A DNA stretch of 32,183 nt from positions 1 to 32,183 of the forward strand of contig JALONR010000038.1 of NCBI GenBank assembly GCA_025454815.1, given 5' to 3'. Shown here piece by piece: positions 24,157 through 32,183 of the stretch. Under the pieces are notes generated by a model, which made no database searches, had not been told where the DNA came from, and worked only from the letters and a program-made list of their open reading frames with translations. Source of the DNA: Bacteroidales bacterium. GTDB taxonomy: Bacteria > Bacteroidota > Bacteroidia > Bacteroidales > VadinHA17. A program made the position numbers and the translations under genes. How positions within the stretch are numbered: the first letter of the stretch is position 1; each line of letters starts with the position of its first letter.

Positions 24157-24447
24157 ATGGAAATATTGATTAAACCCATAGTGACCGAGAAGATGACCAG
24201 CCAGGGTGAGAAGTTCAACCGGTATGGTTTCCTGGTCGACCGTAAGGCCAACAAGCTGCAGATCAAGAAGGCAGTTGAGGATCTCTACGGGGTCAATGTT
24301 GAGTCTGTGAACACCATCAATTACGGTGGCAAGACCAAGACCCGTTATACCAAGAGTGGTGTTAACAATGGCCGGACGGCAGCAACCAAGAAGGCTGTTG
24401 TCACTCTCGCCAAAGGAGAGACGATAGATTTTTACAGCAACATTTAA
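24157..24447 (+). CDS. rplW: Ribosomal protein L23
   Basis: Large-subunit protein at the tunnel exit, docking site for trigger factor and the signal recognition particle. It has 96 residues beginning EILIKPIVTEKMTSQGE, with the hallmark NKLQIKKAVEDLYGVNVESVNT segment. A GKTKTRYTKSGVNNGRT extension loop follows. It has a clear AGGAG ribosome binding site and lies six bases before rplB. Confidence 0.97.
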   Translation: MEILIKPIVTEKMTSQGEKFNRYGFLVDRKANKLQIKKAVEDLYGVNVESVNTINYGGKTKTRYTKSGVNNGRTAATKKAVVTLAKGETIDFYSNI

Positions 24448-24453
24448 TATAAT

Positions 24454-25278
24454 ATGGCAGTCAGAAAGATCAAGCCTGTAACACCAGGACAGAGACATAA
24501 GGTTGCGAGTACCTTTAGCGAGGTTACCCGTGACACGCCGGAGAAATCCTTGCTCGCGCCGCTGAAGAAGACCGGGGGAAGGAACGTTAACGGCAGGCGG
24601 ACCATGAGGTACATTGGCGGCGGCCACAAGAAGATGTACCGTGTGATCGATTTCCAGAGGACCAAGGACGGTGTTCCTGCCACGGTTACCTCAGTGGAAT
24701 ATGATCCCAACAGGTCAGCGCGCATAGCACTTCTTACCTATGCAGATGGTGAGAAGAGGTATATCATTGCTCCCACAGGCCTGAAGGTTGGCCAGGAGCT
24801 CATGTCAGGAAAAACGGCAGCGCCGGAGATCGGCAACACCCTTTTCCTTGAAGACATACCTCTCGGTACAATAGTGCATAATATTGAGCTGAAGCCCGGA
24901 AGGGGTGCAGCAATGGCCCGCAGTGCAGGTACTTTTGCACAACTGGCTGCCCGTGACGGCAAGTATGCAATCATCAAGCTTCCCTCGGGGGAGACAAGGA
25001 TGGTTCTTACCTCATGCCGTGCAACGATAGGGACTGTTTCGAACAATGACCACAACCAGGAGCGTTCCGGCAAGGCAGGCCGCAAGCGCTGGCTCGGCCG
25101 CAGGCCAAGGACCAGGGGTGTTGCCATGAACCCGGTTGACCATCCCATGGGTGGTGGTGAAGGAAGAGCCTCCGGTGGCCATCCCCGCTCACGCCGCGGT
25201 ATGCCCGCCAAGGGTTTCAAAACCAGGAGCCGTACCAAGTATTCGAACAAGCATATTATTGAAAGAAGGAAAAAATAA
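24454..25278 (+). CDS. rplB: Ribosomal protein L2
   Basis: Highly conserved large-subunit protein needed for subunit joining and peptidyl transfer. It has 274 residues. The segment [18 protein letters not shown] near the C-terminus, with the conserved His, is diagnostic, and [20 protein letters not shown] is also typical. It is eight bases before rpsS. Confidence 0.98.
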   Translation: MAVRKIKPVTPGQRHKVASTFSEVTRDTPEKSLLAPLKKTGGRNVNGRRTMRYIGGGHKKMYRVIDFQRTKDGVPATVTSVEYDPNRSARIALLTYADGEKRYIIAPTGLKVGQELMSGKTAAPEIGNTLFLEDIPLGTIVHNIELKPGRGAAMARSAGTFAQLAARDGKYAIIKLPSGETRMVLTSCRATIGTVSNNDHNQERSGKAGRKRWLGRRPRTRGVAMNPVDHPMGGGEGRASGGHPRSRRGMPAKGFKTRSRTKYSNKHIIERRKK

Positions 25279-25286
25279 TTGATACG

Positions 25287-25553
25287 ATGAGCAGATCTAT
25301 TAAAAAAGGGCCATTCATCGACCTGCACCTGGGCAAAAAGGTGGATGCAATGAATGACGGCGGAAAGAAAACTGTGATCAAGACCTGGTCGAGAAGATCA
25401 GTTATATCTCCCGATTTTGTGGGACACACGCTGGCAGTGCATAACGGAAACAAGTTCATACCTGTTTACATTACCGAGAACATGGTTGGTCATAAGCTGG
25501 GTGAGTTTGCCCCTACCCGCACCTTCCGCGGTCATGGTGGAAAACAGAAATAG
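25287..25553 (+). CDS. rpsS: Ribosomal protein S19
   Basis: Small-subunit head protein that touches the A-site tRNA region and 23S rRNA bridges. It has 88 residues beginning [14 protein letters not shown], with [18 protein letters not shown] and [13 protein letters not shown] as in the whole family. It lies between rplB and rplV in standard order. Confidence 0.98.
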   Translation: MSRSIKKGPFIDLHLGKKVDAMNDGGKKTVIKTWSRRSVISPDFVGHTLAVHNGNKFIPVYITENMVGHKLGEFAPTRTFRGHGGKQK

Positions 25554-25587
25554 GTAATGTGGCATAAAAACTGAAAAAGAATCAGAA

Positions 25588-26007
25588 ATGGGTGCAAGAA
25601 AAAGAATAAGCGCCGGCGCCAGGAAGGAAGCCGCAAAAGAGAGGACTCAGGCCGTTCTTCGCAATGTCCCGACCTCACCGCGCAAAATGAGGCTGGTTAC
25701 CGATCTTATCAGGGGCCAGGAAGTGAACAAGGCTCTTGATATCCTGAAGTTCAGCAAGCAGGAATCTTCACGCAGGCTTGAAAAACTCCTTCTCTCGGCC
25801 ATCGCCAACTGGCAGGCAAAGAACGAAGGTGTCCGCCTCGAGGAGAGCAACCTCTATGTAAAAGAGGTTCAGGTTGACGGAGGCCGCATACTGCGCCGTA
25901 TCCAGCCTGCCCCCCAGGGAAGGGCTTACCGCATACGCAAGAGATCAAACCATGTAACCCTTGTGCTGGGTAGCAGGAAACAGGAAGTTGAAAATATTTC
26001 AGAGTAA
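25588..26007 (+). CDS. rplV: Ribosomal protein L22
   Basis: Large-subunit protein whose hairpin lines the exit tunnel. It has 139 residues. [17 protein letters not shown] at the start and the hairpin [21 protein letters not shown] near the end are typical. The N-terminus has a Lys/Arg/Ala-rich extension of about 20 residues before the core. rpsC starts three bases after it. Confidence 0.97.
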   Translation: MGARKRISAGARKEAAKERTQAVLRNVPTSPRKMRLVTDLIRGQEVNKALDILKFSKQESSRRLEKLLLSAIANWQAKNEGVRLEESNLYVKEVQVDGGRILRRIQPAPQGRAYRIRKRSNHVTLVLGSRKQEVENISE

Positions 26008-26010
26008 ACA

Positions 26011-26814
26011 ATGGGACAAAAAGTTAATCCGATAGGCAACAGAGTAGGAATCATCAAGGGATGGGACTCGAACTGGTACGGTGGCAACGACTTCTCAGGG
26101 AAGCTTGTTGAGGACACCAAGATCAGGGAATACCTGAATGCCAGGCTCGCCAAGGCAAGTCTTTCGAAGATCGTCATTGAACGAACCCTTAAGCTCATAA
26201 CCGTCACCGTCAACACGGCACGCCCCGGTATCATCATCGGAAAGGGTGGCCAGGAGGTGGACAAGCTCAAGGAGGAGCTCAAGAAGATCACAAAGAAGGA
26301 GGTGCAGATAAACATCTTCGAGGTCAAGCGACCCGAGCTTGATGCAGCAATAGTTGCCGGAAACATAGCACGCCAGGTTGAAGGCAAGATCTCCTACCGC
26401 CGTGCCATCAAGATGGCCATTGCCTCAACGATGCGCATGGGTGCCGAAGGTATCAAGGTTGTGATTTCAGGCAGGCTCGGCGGCGCCGAGATGGCCCGTA
26501 ACGAGACCTACAAGGATGGAAGGATTCCTCTCCATACCTTCCGTGCAGACATTGACTATGCTCTTGGCGAAGCCCTTACCAAGGTAGGGCTCATCGGCAT
26601 AAAGGTCTGGATCTGCAACGGGGAAGTGTACGGAAAGCGTGATCTCAGCCCCAACATCGGAGCCAAGAACGTCAAGGGTGGCGGCAAGTCGCCCAGCGGC
26701 GGCTTCAGGAAGAAGGGCGGCGACCGTGACCGTGACCGTGACCGCGACCGTGGTGACCGTGGTGACCGTAACCGTGACCGCAGTGACCGTGGAAGCAACA
26801 AGGAATCGAGATAA
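26011..26814 (+). CDS. rpsC: Ribosomal protein S3 with Arg-Asp repeat tail
   Basis: Small-subunit protein at the mRNA entry channel with helicase-assisting function. It has 267 residues. The start ([23 protein letters not shown]), the KH domain with [14 protein letters not shown] and the C-terminal domain ([24 protein letters not shown]) are normal. After about residue 222 the protein continues with a Gly/Lys linker and a low-complexity tail of alternating Asp and Arg (about 238-261, [19 protein letters not shown]). The tail is encoded by near-perfect GACCGT repeats and should be disordered. Extended S3 tails occur in Bacteroidota, but the regular RD repeat stands out. The charges nearly balance, so it is not simply a basic RNA-binding tail. 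Confidence 0.97.
   Translation: MGQKVNPIGNRVGIIKGWDSNWYGGNDFSGKLVEDTKIREYLNARLAKASLSKIVIERTLKLITVTVNTARPGIIIGKGGQEVDKLKEELKKITKKEVQINIFEVKRPELDAAIVAGNIARQVEGKISYRRAIKMAIASTMRMGAEGIKVVISGRLGGAEMARNETYKDGRIPLHTFRADIDYALGEALTKVGLIGIKVWICNGEVYGKRDLSPNIGAKNVKGGGKSPSGGFRKKGGDRDRDRDRDRGDRGDRNRDRSDRGSNKESR
26722..26793 (+). repeat. GACCGT hexamer repeat tract in the 3' end of rpsC
   Basis: In-frame GAC-CGT hexamers, five at the start with one CGC variant, followed by GGT-GAC-CGT and related nonamers. The tract encodes the Asp-Arg tail of S3. Such a tract is prone to slippage; six- and nine-base units would alter the tail length without breaking the frame. Confidence 0.85.
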
Positions 26815-26843
26815 AATATTTAACAGATTAATATTACAGAGCG

Positions 26844-27266
26844 ATGTTACAACCGAAGAAGACCAAGTTCAGGAGGAGCCAGAAGGGCAGGATGAAAGGG
26901 AATGCCCAGAGAGGCAATCAGCTGGCATTCGGATCATTTGGCATCAAAACCCTCGAGGAGGCATGGATCACCGGCCGTCAGCTTGAGGCTGCACGCCAGG
27001 CTGTGACCCGTCACATGAAACGTGAGGGCCAGATTTGGATCCGCGTCTTCCCTGACAAACCTATAACCAAGAAGCCTGCAGAGGTGCGTATGGGTAAAGG
27101 TAAAGGTGCACCCGAAGGTTTTGTGGTGCCTGTAACCCCCGGACGCATTATCATAGAGGCCGAAGGAGTACCCTTTGCAATTGCCAAGGAGGCTCTCCGC
27201 CTTGCAGCAGCCAAACTGCCTGTCGCAACAAAGTTCGTGGTGCGCCATGATTACGCTGAGGAATAA
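26844..27266 (+). CDS. rplP: Ribosomal protein L16
   Basis: Large-subunit protein that positions the A-site tRNA elbow. It has 140 residues beginning [18 protein letters not shown], with [20 protein letters not shown], the loop near the peptidyl transferase centre. It follows the rpsC tail by 29 bases and precedes rpmC by 15. Confidence 0.98.
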   Translation: MLQPKKTKFRRSQKGRMKGNAQRGNQLAFGSFGIKTLEEAWITGRQLEAARQAVTRHMKREGQIWIRVFPDKPITKKPAEVRMGKGKGAPEGFVVPVTPGRIIIEAEGVPFAIAKEALRLAAAKLPVATKFVVRHDYAEE

Positions 27267-27281
27267 AATAAAGACAGAACA

Positions 27282-27485
27282 ATGAAGAGTTCAGAGATAA
27301 GAGAATTAAGCAACCAGGAGCTTCTCGAACGTATTGACAACGAGAAGTCCGCACTCGTGCGCATGAAACTCAACCACGCAATTTCACCCCTTGAAAATCC
27401 GCAGAAGATCAAGGAAAGCAGGAAGACTATTGCCAGGCTCATGACTGAGAAGCGCAAGAGAGAGATGAATGAGAATAAAAAATAG
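27282..27485 (+). CDS. rpmC: Ribosomal protein L29
   Basis: Small helical protein at the tunnel exit near L23. It has 67 residues beginning [22 protein letters not shown], with the typical [21 protein letters not shown] second helix. The stop codon lies ten bases before the rpsQ start. Confidence 0.95.
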   Translation: MKSSEIRELSNQELLERIDNEKSALVRMKLNHAISPLENPQKIKESRKTIARLMTEKRKREMNENKK

Positions 27486-27495
27486 CCCTATCATC

Positions 27496-27753
27496 ATGGA
27501 AGAAAGGAATCTTAGAAAAGAGCGTATAGGTGTTGTCGTCAGCAACAAGATGGACAAATCTATCGTCGTGGCCATTCACAGGAAGGTCAAGCACCCGATC
27601 TATGGCAAATTCGTCAGCAAGACAAAGAAGCTCATGGCTCACGATGAGGAGAACAGCTGCAACATTGGTGATAAGGTGCGCATAATGGAAACCAGGCCCC
27701 TCAGCAAAAACAAGTCCTGGAGATTGGTTGAAATAATTGAAAGAGCTAAGTAA
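27496..27753 (+). CDS. rpsQ: Ribosomal protein S17
   Basis: Primary 16S rRNA-binding protein of the small-subunit body. With the ATG at 27496 it has 85 residues ([21 protein letters not shown]), the normal length. An upstream in-frame ATG at 27469 lies inside rpmC and would add nine residues foreign to the family, so it is rejected. [18 protein letters not shown] and the [16 protein letters not shown] ending are characteristic. The next gene starts two bases later. Confidence 0.96.
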   Translation: MEERNLRKERIGVVVSNKMDKSIVVAIHRKVKHPIYGKFVSKTKKLMAHDEENSCNIGDKVRIMETRPLSKNKSWRLVEIIERAK

Positions 27754-27755
27754 TT

Positions 27756-28121
27756 ATGATACAGCAGGAAAGCAGGTTGACTGTAGCCGACAACACCGGT
27801 GCCAAGGAGGTCCTTTGCATCAGGGTTCTCGGTGGAAGTAAAAAGAGGTATGCAAGCGTCGGTGACAAGATTGTTGTCTCCGTAAAGAGTGCTCTGCCCT
27901 CAGGTGAAGCGAAGAAAGGTACGGTCAGCAGGGCCGTTGTTGTTAGGACAAAGAAGGAGATACGCCGCGCTGATGGTTCATATATCCGCTTTGATGACAA
28001 CGCCGTTGTGCTCCTCACCAACCAGGATGAGGTTCGTGGTACCCGTATCTTCGGCCCTGTTGCCAGGGAACTGCGTGACAAGTACATGAAGATCGTCTCA
28101 CTTGCACCTGAAGTGTTATAA
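27756..28121 (+). CDS. rplN: Ribosomal protein L14
   Basis: Large-subunit protein at the intersubunit bridge, also the binding site of the silencing factor RsfS. It has 121 residues beginning [18 protein letters not shown], with [15 protein letters not shown] ending ([20 protein letters not shown]). It follows rpsQ almost directly. Confidence 0.98.
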   Translation: MIQQESRLTVADNTGAKEVLCIRVLGGSKKRYASVGDKIVVSVKSALPSGEAKKGTVSRAVVVRTKKEIRRADGSYIRFDDNAVVLLTNQDEVRGTRIFGPVARELRDKYMKIVSLAPEVL

Positions 28122-28139
28122 TCGTTAAACTGACACCCG

Positions 28140-28463
28140 ATGCAGAAGAAATTACACATCAAAAAGGGAGACACAGTGGCTGTCATTGCCGGTGAATCCA
28201 AAGGACAGAAAGGACGTGTCCTTGAGGTAGACAGGGAAAAGAACAAAGCACTGGTTGAAGGGATCAACATGGTATCAAAGCATACCAAACCCAATGCCAA
28301 GGCCCCTCAGGGCGGTATTCTCAAAAAAGAGGCCCCGGTTCACATCTCAAACCTTATGGTCATTGACCCGGCAAGCGGTAAACCCACACGTGTAGGCCGC
28401 AAGCTGAATGACAAGAACAAACTGGTACGTTATGCCAAAAAATCAGGAGAGGAGATCAAGTAA
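28140..28463 (+). CDS. rplX: Ribosomal protein L24
   Basis: Initiator protein of large-subunit assembly. It has 107 residues with an N-terminal KOW motif ([20 protein letters not shown]) and the following [14 protein letters not shown]. Its TAA stop shares one base with the ATG of rplE, indicating coupled translation. Confidence 0.97.
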   Translation: MQKKLHIKKGDTVAVIAGESKGQKGRVLEVDREKNKALVEGINMVSKHTKPNAKAPQGGILKKEAPVHISNLMVIDPASGKPTRVGRKLNDKNKLVRYAKKSGEEIK

Positions 28464-29008
28464 TGTATACGCCTGCTTTAAAGACCAAGTATAAAAGTGA
28501 GATTACACCTGCGCTGATGAAGCAGTTTAACTATAAAACTGTGATGCAGGTGCCCCGTCTGGAAAAGATAGTCATCAACCAGGGACTGGGACAGGCCATC
28601 GCCGACAAGAAACTGCTTGAAATGGGGCAGAAGGAGGTTTCCGATATCGCCGGACAGAAGGCGGTTCAGACCATCTCCAGGAAGGATATTTCAAACTTCA
28701 AGCTCCGTAAGAGCATGCCCATCGGCGTTATGGTCACGCTCCGCAAGGAACGTATGTATGAATTCCTTGAGAGGCTCATTTCAGTGGCTCTGCCGCGCAT
28801 ACGCGACTTCAAGGGAGTAGGTGCCAAGCTCGACGGCCGCGGCAACTACACCCTCGGAATCACCGAGCAGATCATCTTCCCGGAGATAGACCTTGACAAG
28901 ATCGCCAAGATCATGGGTCTGCAGATAACCTTCGTCACCACCGCAAAGAGTGATGAGGAAGCTTTTGCCCTGCTTAAAGAATTCGGAATTCCCTTTAAAA
29001 ACAAGTAA
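28463..29008 (+). CDS. rplE: Ribosomal protein L5
   Basis: Large-subunit protein that carries 5S rRNA and contacts the P-site tRNA. It has 181 residues, with [16 protein letters not shown], the hallmark [18 protein letters not shown] segment and [16 protein letters not shown]. Its start codon overlaps the rplX stop. Confidence 0.98.
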   Translation: MYTPALKTKYKSEITPALMKQFNYKTVMQVPRLEKIVINQGLGQAIADKKLLEMGQKEVSDIAGQKAVQTISRKDISNFKLRKSMPIGVMVTLRKERMYEFLERLISVALPRIRDFKGVGAKLDGRGNYTLGITEQIIFPEIDLDKIAKIMGLQITFVTTAKSDEEAFALLKEFGIPFKNK

Positions 29009-29020
29009 ACAGATCGGAAT

Positions 29021-29290
29021 ATGGCTAAGGAATCAATGAAAGCCCGCGAAGTCAAACGCGCAAAACTTGCCAAGAGGTATGCCGCCAAAAGAGCCGCGCT
29101 CAAAGCTGAAGGCAACTACATCGCCATGAGCACCCTGCCGCGCAACTCAAACCCCATCAGGCAGCGTAACAGGTGCAAACTCACCGGCAGGCCCAGAGGG
29201 TACATGAGACAGTTTGGCATAAGCAGGATTACATTCAGGGAAATGGCTTCAAAAGGGCTCATCCCGGGCGTAAGAAAAGCAAGCTGGTAA
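29021..29290 (+). CDS. rpsN: Ribosomal protein S14, zinc-independent form
   Basis: Small-subunit head protein. It has 89 residues, the longer form. The zinc ribbon of the short form (two CxxC pairs) is absent, and only one Cys remains, in [18 protein letters not shown]. It therefore does not need zinc. [24 protein letters not shown] ends it as expected. Confidence 0.97.
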   Translation: MAKESMKAREVKRAKLAKRYAAKRAALKAEGNYIAMSTLPRNSNPIRQRNRCKLTGRPRGYMRQFGISRITFREMASKGLIPGVRKASW

Positions 29291-29324
29291 CAACCGAGAT
29301 ATAAACAATAAATCATAATATAAG

Positions 29325-29720
29325 ATGACAGATCCAATAGCAGATTTTCTTACAAGGGTAAGGAATGCCATCAAAGCCGGCCACAAAGTGGTTGAGACAC
29401 CGGCTACCGGCCTGACGAAGGATATCACAAGGATACTCTACGATAAGGGATATATCCTCAGCTATAAGTTCATTGACGATGACCTGCAGGGAAAAATCAA
29501 GATCGCCCTCAAGTACCATCCCAAGACAAAGCTGCCTGCTATCAAACAGATACAGAGAGTGAGCCGTCCGGGTCTCAGAAGGTATGCCGGCGTTGATGAA
29601 CTCCCGAGGGTCCTCAACGGACTGGGAATAGCCATTCTCTCAACCTCTCACGGTGTAATGACCGAAAAGGAGGCAGCAAAGGAGAATGTCGGAGGAGAAG
29701 TAGTATGTTATGTTTACTAA
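29325..29720 (+). CDS. rpsH: Ribosomal protein S8
   Basis: Binds the central domain of 16S rRNA; in E. coli it also represses the spc operon. It has 131 residues beginning TDPIADFLTRVRNAIKAGH, with the C-terminal GIAILSTSHGVMTEKEA rRNA-binding loop. It follows rpsN by 34 bases, one of the larger gaps of the operon. Confidence 0.98.
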   Translation: MTDPIADFLTRVRNAIKAGHKVVETPATGLTKDITRILYDKGYILSYKFIDDDLQGKIKIALKYHPKTKLPAIKQIQRVSRPGLRRYAGVDELPRVLNGLGIAILSTSHGVMTEKEAAKENVGGEVVCYVY

Positions 29721-29722
29721 AC

Positions 29723-29728
29723 AGGAGG
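29723..29728 (+). promoter_or_regulatory. Strong Shine-Dalgarno sequence of rplF
   Basis: AGGAGG seven bases before the ATG at 29736, a complete match to the anti-Shine-Dalgarno core. It is the strongest such site in the window and is unusual for a phylum that mostly initiates on A-rich leaders. Confidence 0.7.
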
Positions 29729-29735
29729 AATTCAA

Positions 29736-30290
29736 ATGTCACGAATAGGAAAATTACCTGTAAACCTGCCATCCGGCGTCACCCTGTCAGTTGGTGATGA
29801 CAACATGGTCAGCGTTAAAGGCCCCCTGGGAACACTGTCACAGAAGGTTGACGGTGATATCAAAGTGGAGGTTCAGAATAATGAGATAGTCCTTTCAAGA
29901 CCCAGTGACGAGAAGCGGCTGAAATCGCTTCACGGCCTCTACAGGGCACTCATTGCCAACATGGTGGTGGGCGTGTCAAAGGGGTACAGGAAGGAGCTTG
30001 AGCTTGTCGGTGTGGGTTACCGCGCAGAGGCCAACGGTCAGCGTCTTGAAATGAGCCTCGGCTATTCGCATGATATCATCATGGAGCTGCCGCAGGAAAT
30101 CAAGGTTGAGACCAGGACTGAAAAGAGGAGCAACCCGATCATCACCCTCTCAAGCATAGACAAACAGCTCATAGGCCATGTCGCAGCAAAGATCAGGTCA
30201 CTGCGTCCGCCTGAGCCATATAAGGGCAAGGGTATCAAATTCGTGGGCGAACAGCTCAGGAGAAAGGCCGGTAAATCGGCTGGTGTGTAA
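29736..30290 (+). CDS. rplF: Ribosomal protein L6
   Basis: Large-subunit protein near the factor-binding centre and sarcin-ricin loop. It has 184 residues made of two similar domains, beginning SRIGKLPVNLPSGV. The second carries the signature PEPYKGKGIKFVGEQLRRKAGK. It is preceded by an AGGAGG ribosome binding site. Confidence 0.98.
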   Translation: MSRIGKLPVNLPSGVTLSVGDDNMVSVKGPLGTLSQKVDGDIKVEVQNNEIVLSRPSDEKRLKSLHGLYRALIANMVVGVSKGYRKELELVGVGYRAEANGQRLEMSLGYSHDIIMELPQEIKVETRTEKRSNPIITLSSIDKQLIGHVAAKIRSLRPPEPYKGKGIKFVGEQLRRKAGKSAGV

Positions 30291-30310
30291 CATGATTAAA
30301 TTTTGAAGTC

Positions 30311-30670
30311 ATGGCTTTATCAAAGACAGAAAAGAGAGAAAAGATTAAACTGAGAATCCGCAAACGGATTAAGGGAACAGCCGAAAAACCAAGGATATCG
30401 GTGTTCCGCAGCAACAAACAGATATATGCCCAGGCTGTTGACGATGTCAGCGGTGTGACGCTGGCTGCCGCTTCATCAAGGGAGAAGGAGATAGCTGCCG
30501 TCACCGGGAAGAAAAAGAGTGAGGTGGCAGTGCTGGTAGGCAAGCGCCTTGCCGCAGTATGCAGGGAGAAGGGCATTGAGACCGTTGTCTTTGACAGAAG
30601 CGGATACCAGTATCATGGCAGGGTTAAATCATTAGCTGACGGAGCACGCGAAGGCGGCTTAAAATTCTAA
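30311..30670 (+). CDS. rplR: Ribosomal protein L18
   Basis: Binds 5S rRNA with L5 in the central protuberance. It has 119 residues with a basic start ([19 protein letters not shown]), [14 protein letters not shown], and the conserved ending [24 protein letters not shown]. rpsE follows after five bases. Confidence 0.98.
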   Translation: MALSKTEKREKIKLRIRKRIKGTAEKPRISVFRSNKQIYAQAVDDVSGVTLAAASSREKEIAAVTGKKKSEVAVLVGKRLAAVCREKGIETVVFDRSGYQYHGRVKSLADGAREGGLKF

Positions 30671-30675
30671 TCAGT

Positions 30676-31191
30676 ATGGCATACGGAACAAAGAGAGTAA
30701 AGAACAGCGATCTTGAACTTACCGACAGGCTGGTAAGCATCCAGAGAGTAACAAAAGTAACCAAGGGTGGACGTACCTTCAGCTTTTCAGCCATCGTTGT
30801 GGTTGGTGATGAGAAAGGGATCGTCGGACACGGCCTGGGTAAGGCAAGTGAAGTGACCACCGCCATCGCCAAGGGTATTGAGGACGCCAAGAAAAACCTC
30901 ATCAGGGTACCTGTACACAAGGGAACCATACCCCATGAGCAGTACGGCAAGTTCGGAGGCGCCTATGTCTTCATCAAGCCTGCAACCGAAGGTACGGGTA
31001 TCAAGGCCGGAGGTGCCATGCGTGCCGTACTCGAGAGCGTGGGAGTGAAGAACGTGCTGGCCAAGTCAAAGGGCTCATCAAACCCCCATAACCTGGTCAA
31101 GGCTACAATAGCCGCACTGCTTGAACTGCGTGACGCCAGCACCGTGGCTGACCACAGGGGAGTGACCCTGGAAAAAGTGTTTAACGGTTAG
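30676..31191 (+). CDS. rpsE: Ribosomal protein S5
   Basis: Small-subunit protein at the mRNA entry and accuracy centre. It has 171 residues with an N-terminal double-stranded RNA-binding fold ([20 protein letters not shown]) and the loop where spectinomycin-resistance changes occur. [19 protein letters not shown] follows. No changes from the usual pattern were noticed. Confidence 0.98.
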   Translation: MAYGTKRVKNSDLELTDRLVSIQRVTKVTKGGRTFSFSAIVVVGDEKGIVGHGLGKASEVTTAIAKGIEDAKKNLIRVPVHKGTIPHEQYGKFGGAYVFIKPATEGTGIKAGGAMRAVLESVGVKNVLAKSKGSSNPHNLVKATIAALLELRDASTVADHRGVTLEKVFNG

Positions 31192-31206
31192 TAAAAACAG
31201 ATCATC

Positions 31207-31386
31207 ATGGCAAAAGTCAGAATAACCCAGGTTAAAAGCAAGATAGGTCAGCCCGAGTCACAGAAAAGGATCCTCGCGGCACTGGGCCTCAGAAAGATGC
31301 ACCAGACTGTTGAGCACGAAGATACCCCGCCGATTATGGGTATGGTCAACAAGCTGAAACACCTGGTCAAGGTAGAAAAACTCTAA
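31207..31386 (+). CDS. rpmD: Ribosomal protein L30
   Basis: Small large-subunit protein. It has 59 residues from ATG 31207 to TAA 31386: it begins AKVRITQVKSKIGQPESQKR, continues LAALGLRKMHQTVEHED and ends LKHLVKVEKL. The order rpsE-rpmD-rplO is standard, with gaps of 15 and 27 bases. Confidence 0.96.
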   Translation: MAKVRITQVKSKIGQPESQKRILAALGLRKMHQTVEHEDTPPIMGMVNKLKHLVKVEKL

Positions 31387-31413
31387 GGTATTAACAGCAT
31401 TATATATTTCGCT

Positions 31414-31860
31414 ATGGATTTAAGCAATTTGAAACCGGCCCCCGGATCGGTCAAAAAGGAAAAGCGCATCGGACGAGGTGAGGGATCAGGCCACGGCGGC
31501 ACATCAACCCGCGGTCATAAGGGTGCCAAATCACGCTCCGGTTACAGCAGGAAGATCGGCTTTGAAGGCGGCCAGATGCCCCTTCAGAGACGCGTACCGA
31601 AATCGGGCTTTAAAAATATCAACCGCGTGGAGTACAAGGCCATCAACCTTAGTACCCTCGAGGCCCTTGCAACAAAGCTTAATACAGAACGCATTGATTT
31701 CCAGACACTGCTTACGGCAGGCCTGATAAACAAGAATGCACTGGTGAAGATACTCGGCAAGGGTGCGCTTACAAGGAAGCTTGAGGTTCATGCCCACGCT
31801 TTCAGCAAATCAGCACAGGAAGCAATAGAAGCTAATAAGGGAACCGCAGTTAAACTTTAA
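31414..31860 (+). CDS. rplO: Ribosomal protein L15
   Basis: Late-assembly large-subunit protein. It has 148 residues beginning DLSNLKPAPGSVKKEKRIGR, with the glycine-rich GEGSGHGGTSTRGHKGAKSR and GFEGGQMPLQRRVPKSGF that thread into 23S rRNA. The secY start is three bases after its stop. Confidence 0.98.
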   Translation: MDLSNLKPAPGSVKKEKRIGRGEGSGHGGTSTRGHKGAKSRSGYSRKIGFEGGQMPLQRRVPKSGFKNINRVEYKAINLSTLEALATKLNTERIDFQTLLTAGLINKNALVKILGKGALTRKLEVHAHAFSKSAQEAIEANKGTAVKL

Positions 31861-31863
31861 GGC

Positions 31864-32183
31864 ATGAAATTCATTCAGACCATAAAGAACATTTTCAAGA
31901 TCGAGGATCTCAGGGCCAGGATCATCTACACTCTTGCCATCGTTGCACTTTACCGTCTGGGTAAGTATATCACCCTGCCGGGCATCGATCCATCGATGCT
32001 TGAGAACCTGCGCAGCCAGACTTCATCAGGAATAATGGGACTGCTTGACATGTTCTCGGGAGGAGCCTTTTCGCAGGCATCAATATTTGCTCTCGGTATC
32101 ATGCCCTACATCTCGGCTTCAATCGTTATCCAGCTGCTGGGAATCGTTTTCCCCTACTTCCAGAAACTGCAGAAGGAGGGTGA
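31864..32183 (+). CDS. secY: Preprotein translocase subunit SecY (N-terminal part, runs off the window)
   Basis: Core channel of the Sec system in the inner membrane. The first 106 residues are present, beginning KFIQTIKNIFKIEDLRARI. The first membrane helix (IIYTLAIVALYRLGKYI), the plug region with the SGGAFSQASIFALGIMPYI motif and the second helix (SASIVIQLLGIVFPYF) are clear. The frame is open to the last base, so the truncation is only the window edge. As usual it follows rplO in the spc part of the operon. Confidence 0.97.
   Translation, partial: MKFIQTIKNIFKIEDLRARIIYTLAIVALYRLGKYITLPGIDPSMLENLRSQTSSGIMGLLDMFSGGAFSQASIFALGIMPYISASIVIQLLGIVFPYFQKLQKEG

Noticed and set aside
27469..27495. 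Upstream ATG for S17 inside rpmC
   Set aside because: It adds nine residues absent from the family; the ATG at 27496 gives the standard S17 start.

Overview
This window looks like a piece of a Bacteroidota chromosome, most likely class Bacteroidia / order Bacteroidales (inference). Four things point there. The promoter motif of that phylum (TAnnTTTG at -7, in one case TTTG-N19-TATATTTG) recurs in front of genes. There is a secreted protein with a type IX secretion (gliding-type) C-terminal domain. The RND pump operon ends in a PG0541-like PII-fold protein. A second EF-G of the Bacteroides EF-G2 type sits next to the ribosomal operon. Shine-Dalgarno sequences are mostly absent or weak, as is usual for the phylum. 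No rRNA, tRNA, CRISPR array, transposase or phage gene was seen.

The left half (1-19 kb) holds single genes and small units. A phosphofructokinase (minus) diverges from a CHAD-domain protein (plus), whose stop codon overlaps that of a convergent membrane-anchored LuxR-type regulator. The regulator diverges from a small polytopic membrane protein, and three copies of a TACTTARGTAGTG element lie between them. A UvrD/PcrA helicase (minus) has lost its C-terminal Tudor-like domain to a frameshift. Then come a PKD/T9SS-sorted secreted protein and a TetR-TolC-adaptor-RND-PII efflux operon. A separately transcribed membrane polyferredoxin with an HMA-like domain follows. A divergent EF-G paralogue with degenerate GTPase motifs closes this half.

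The right half (19.5-32.2 kb) is the fused str-S10-spc operon on the plus strand: rpsL, rpsG, fusA, rpsJ, rplC, rplD, rplW, rplB, rpsS, rplV, rpsC, rplP, rpmC, rpsQ, rplN, rplX, rplE, rpsN, rpsH, rplF, rplR, rpsE, rpmD, rplO and the start of secY, which runs off the window. Spacing is tight (from a 1-base overlap to about 35 bases). Most of it is ordinary. The exceptions are an Arg-Asp repeat tail on S3 and an AT-rich, differently coded 3' part of rplD that contains a promoter-like motif.

The most interesting points are the GTPase-degenerate EF-G beside the canonical one, the triple-repeat regulatory region of the LuxR/membrane-protein pair, the frameshifted helicase, and the S3 repeat tail. 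I did not find a clearly new multi-gene system. The LuxR/membrane-protein module is the best candidate for something undescribed.
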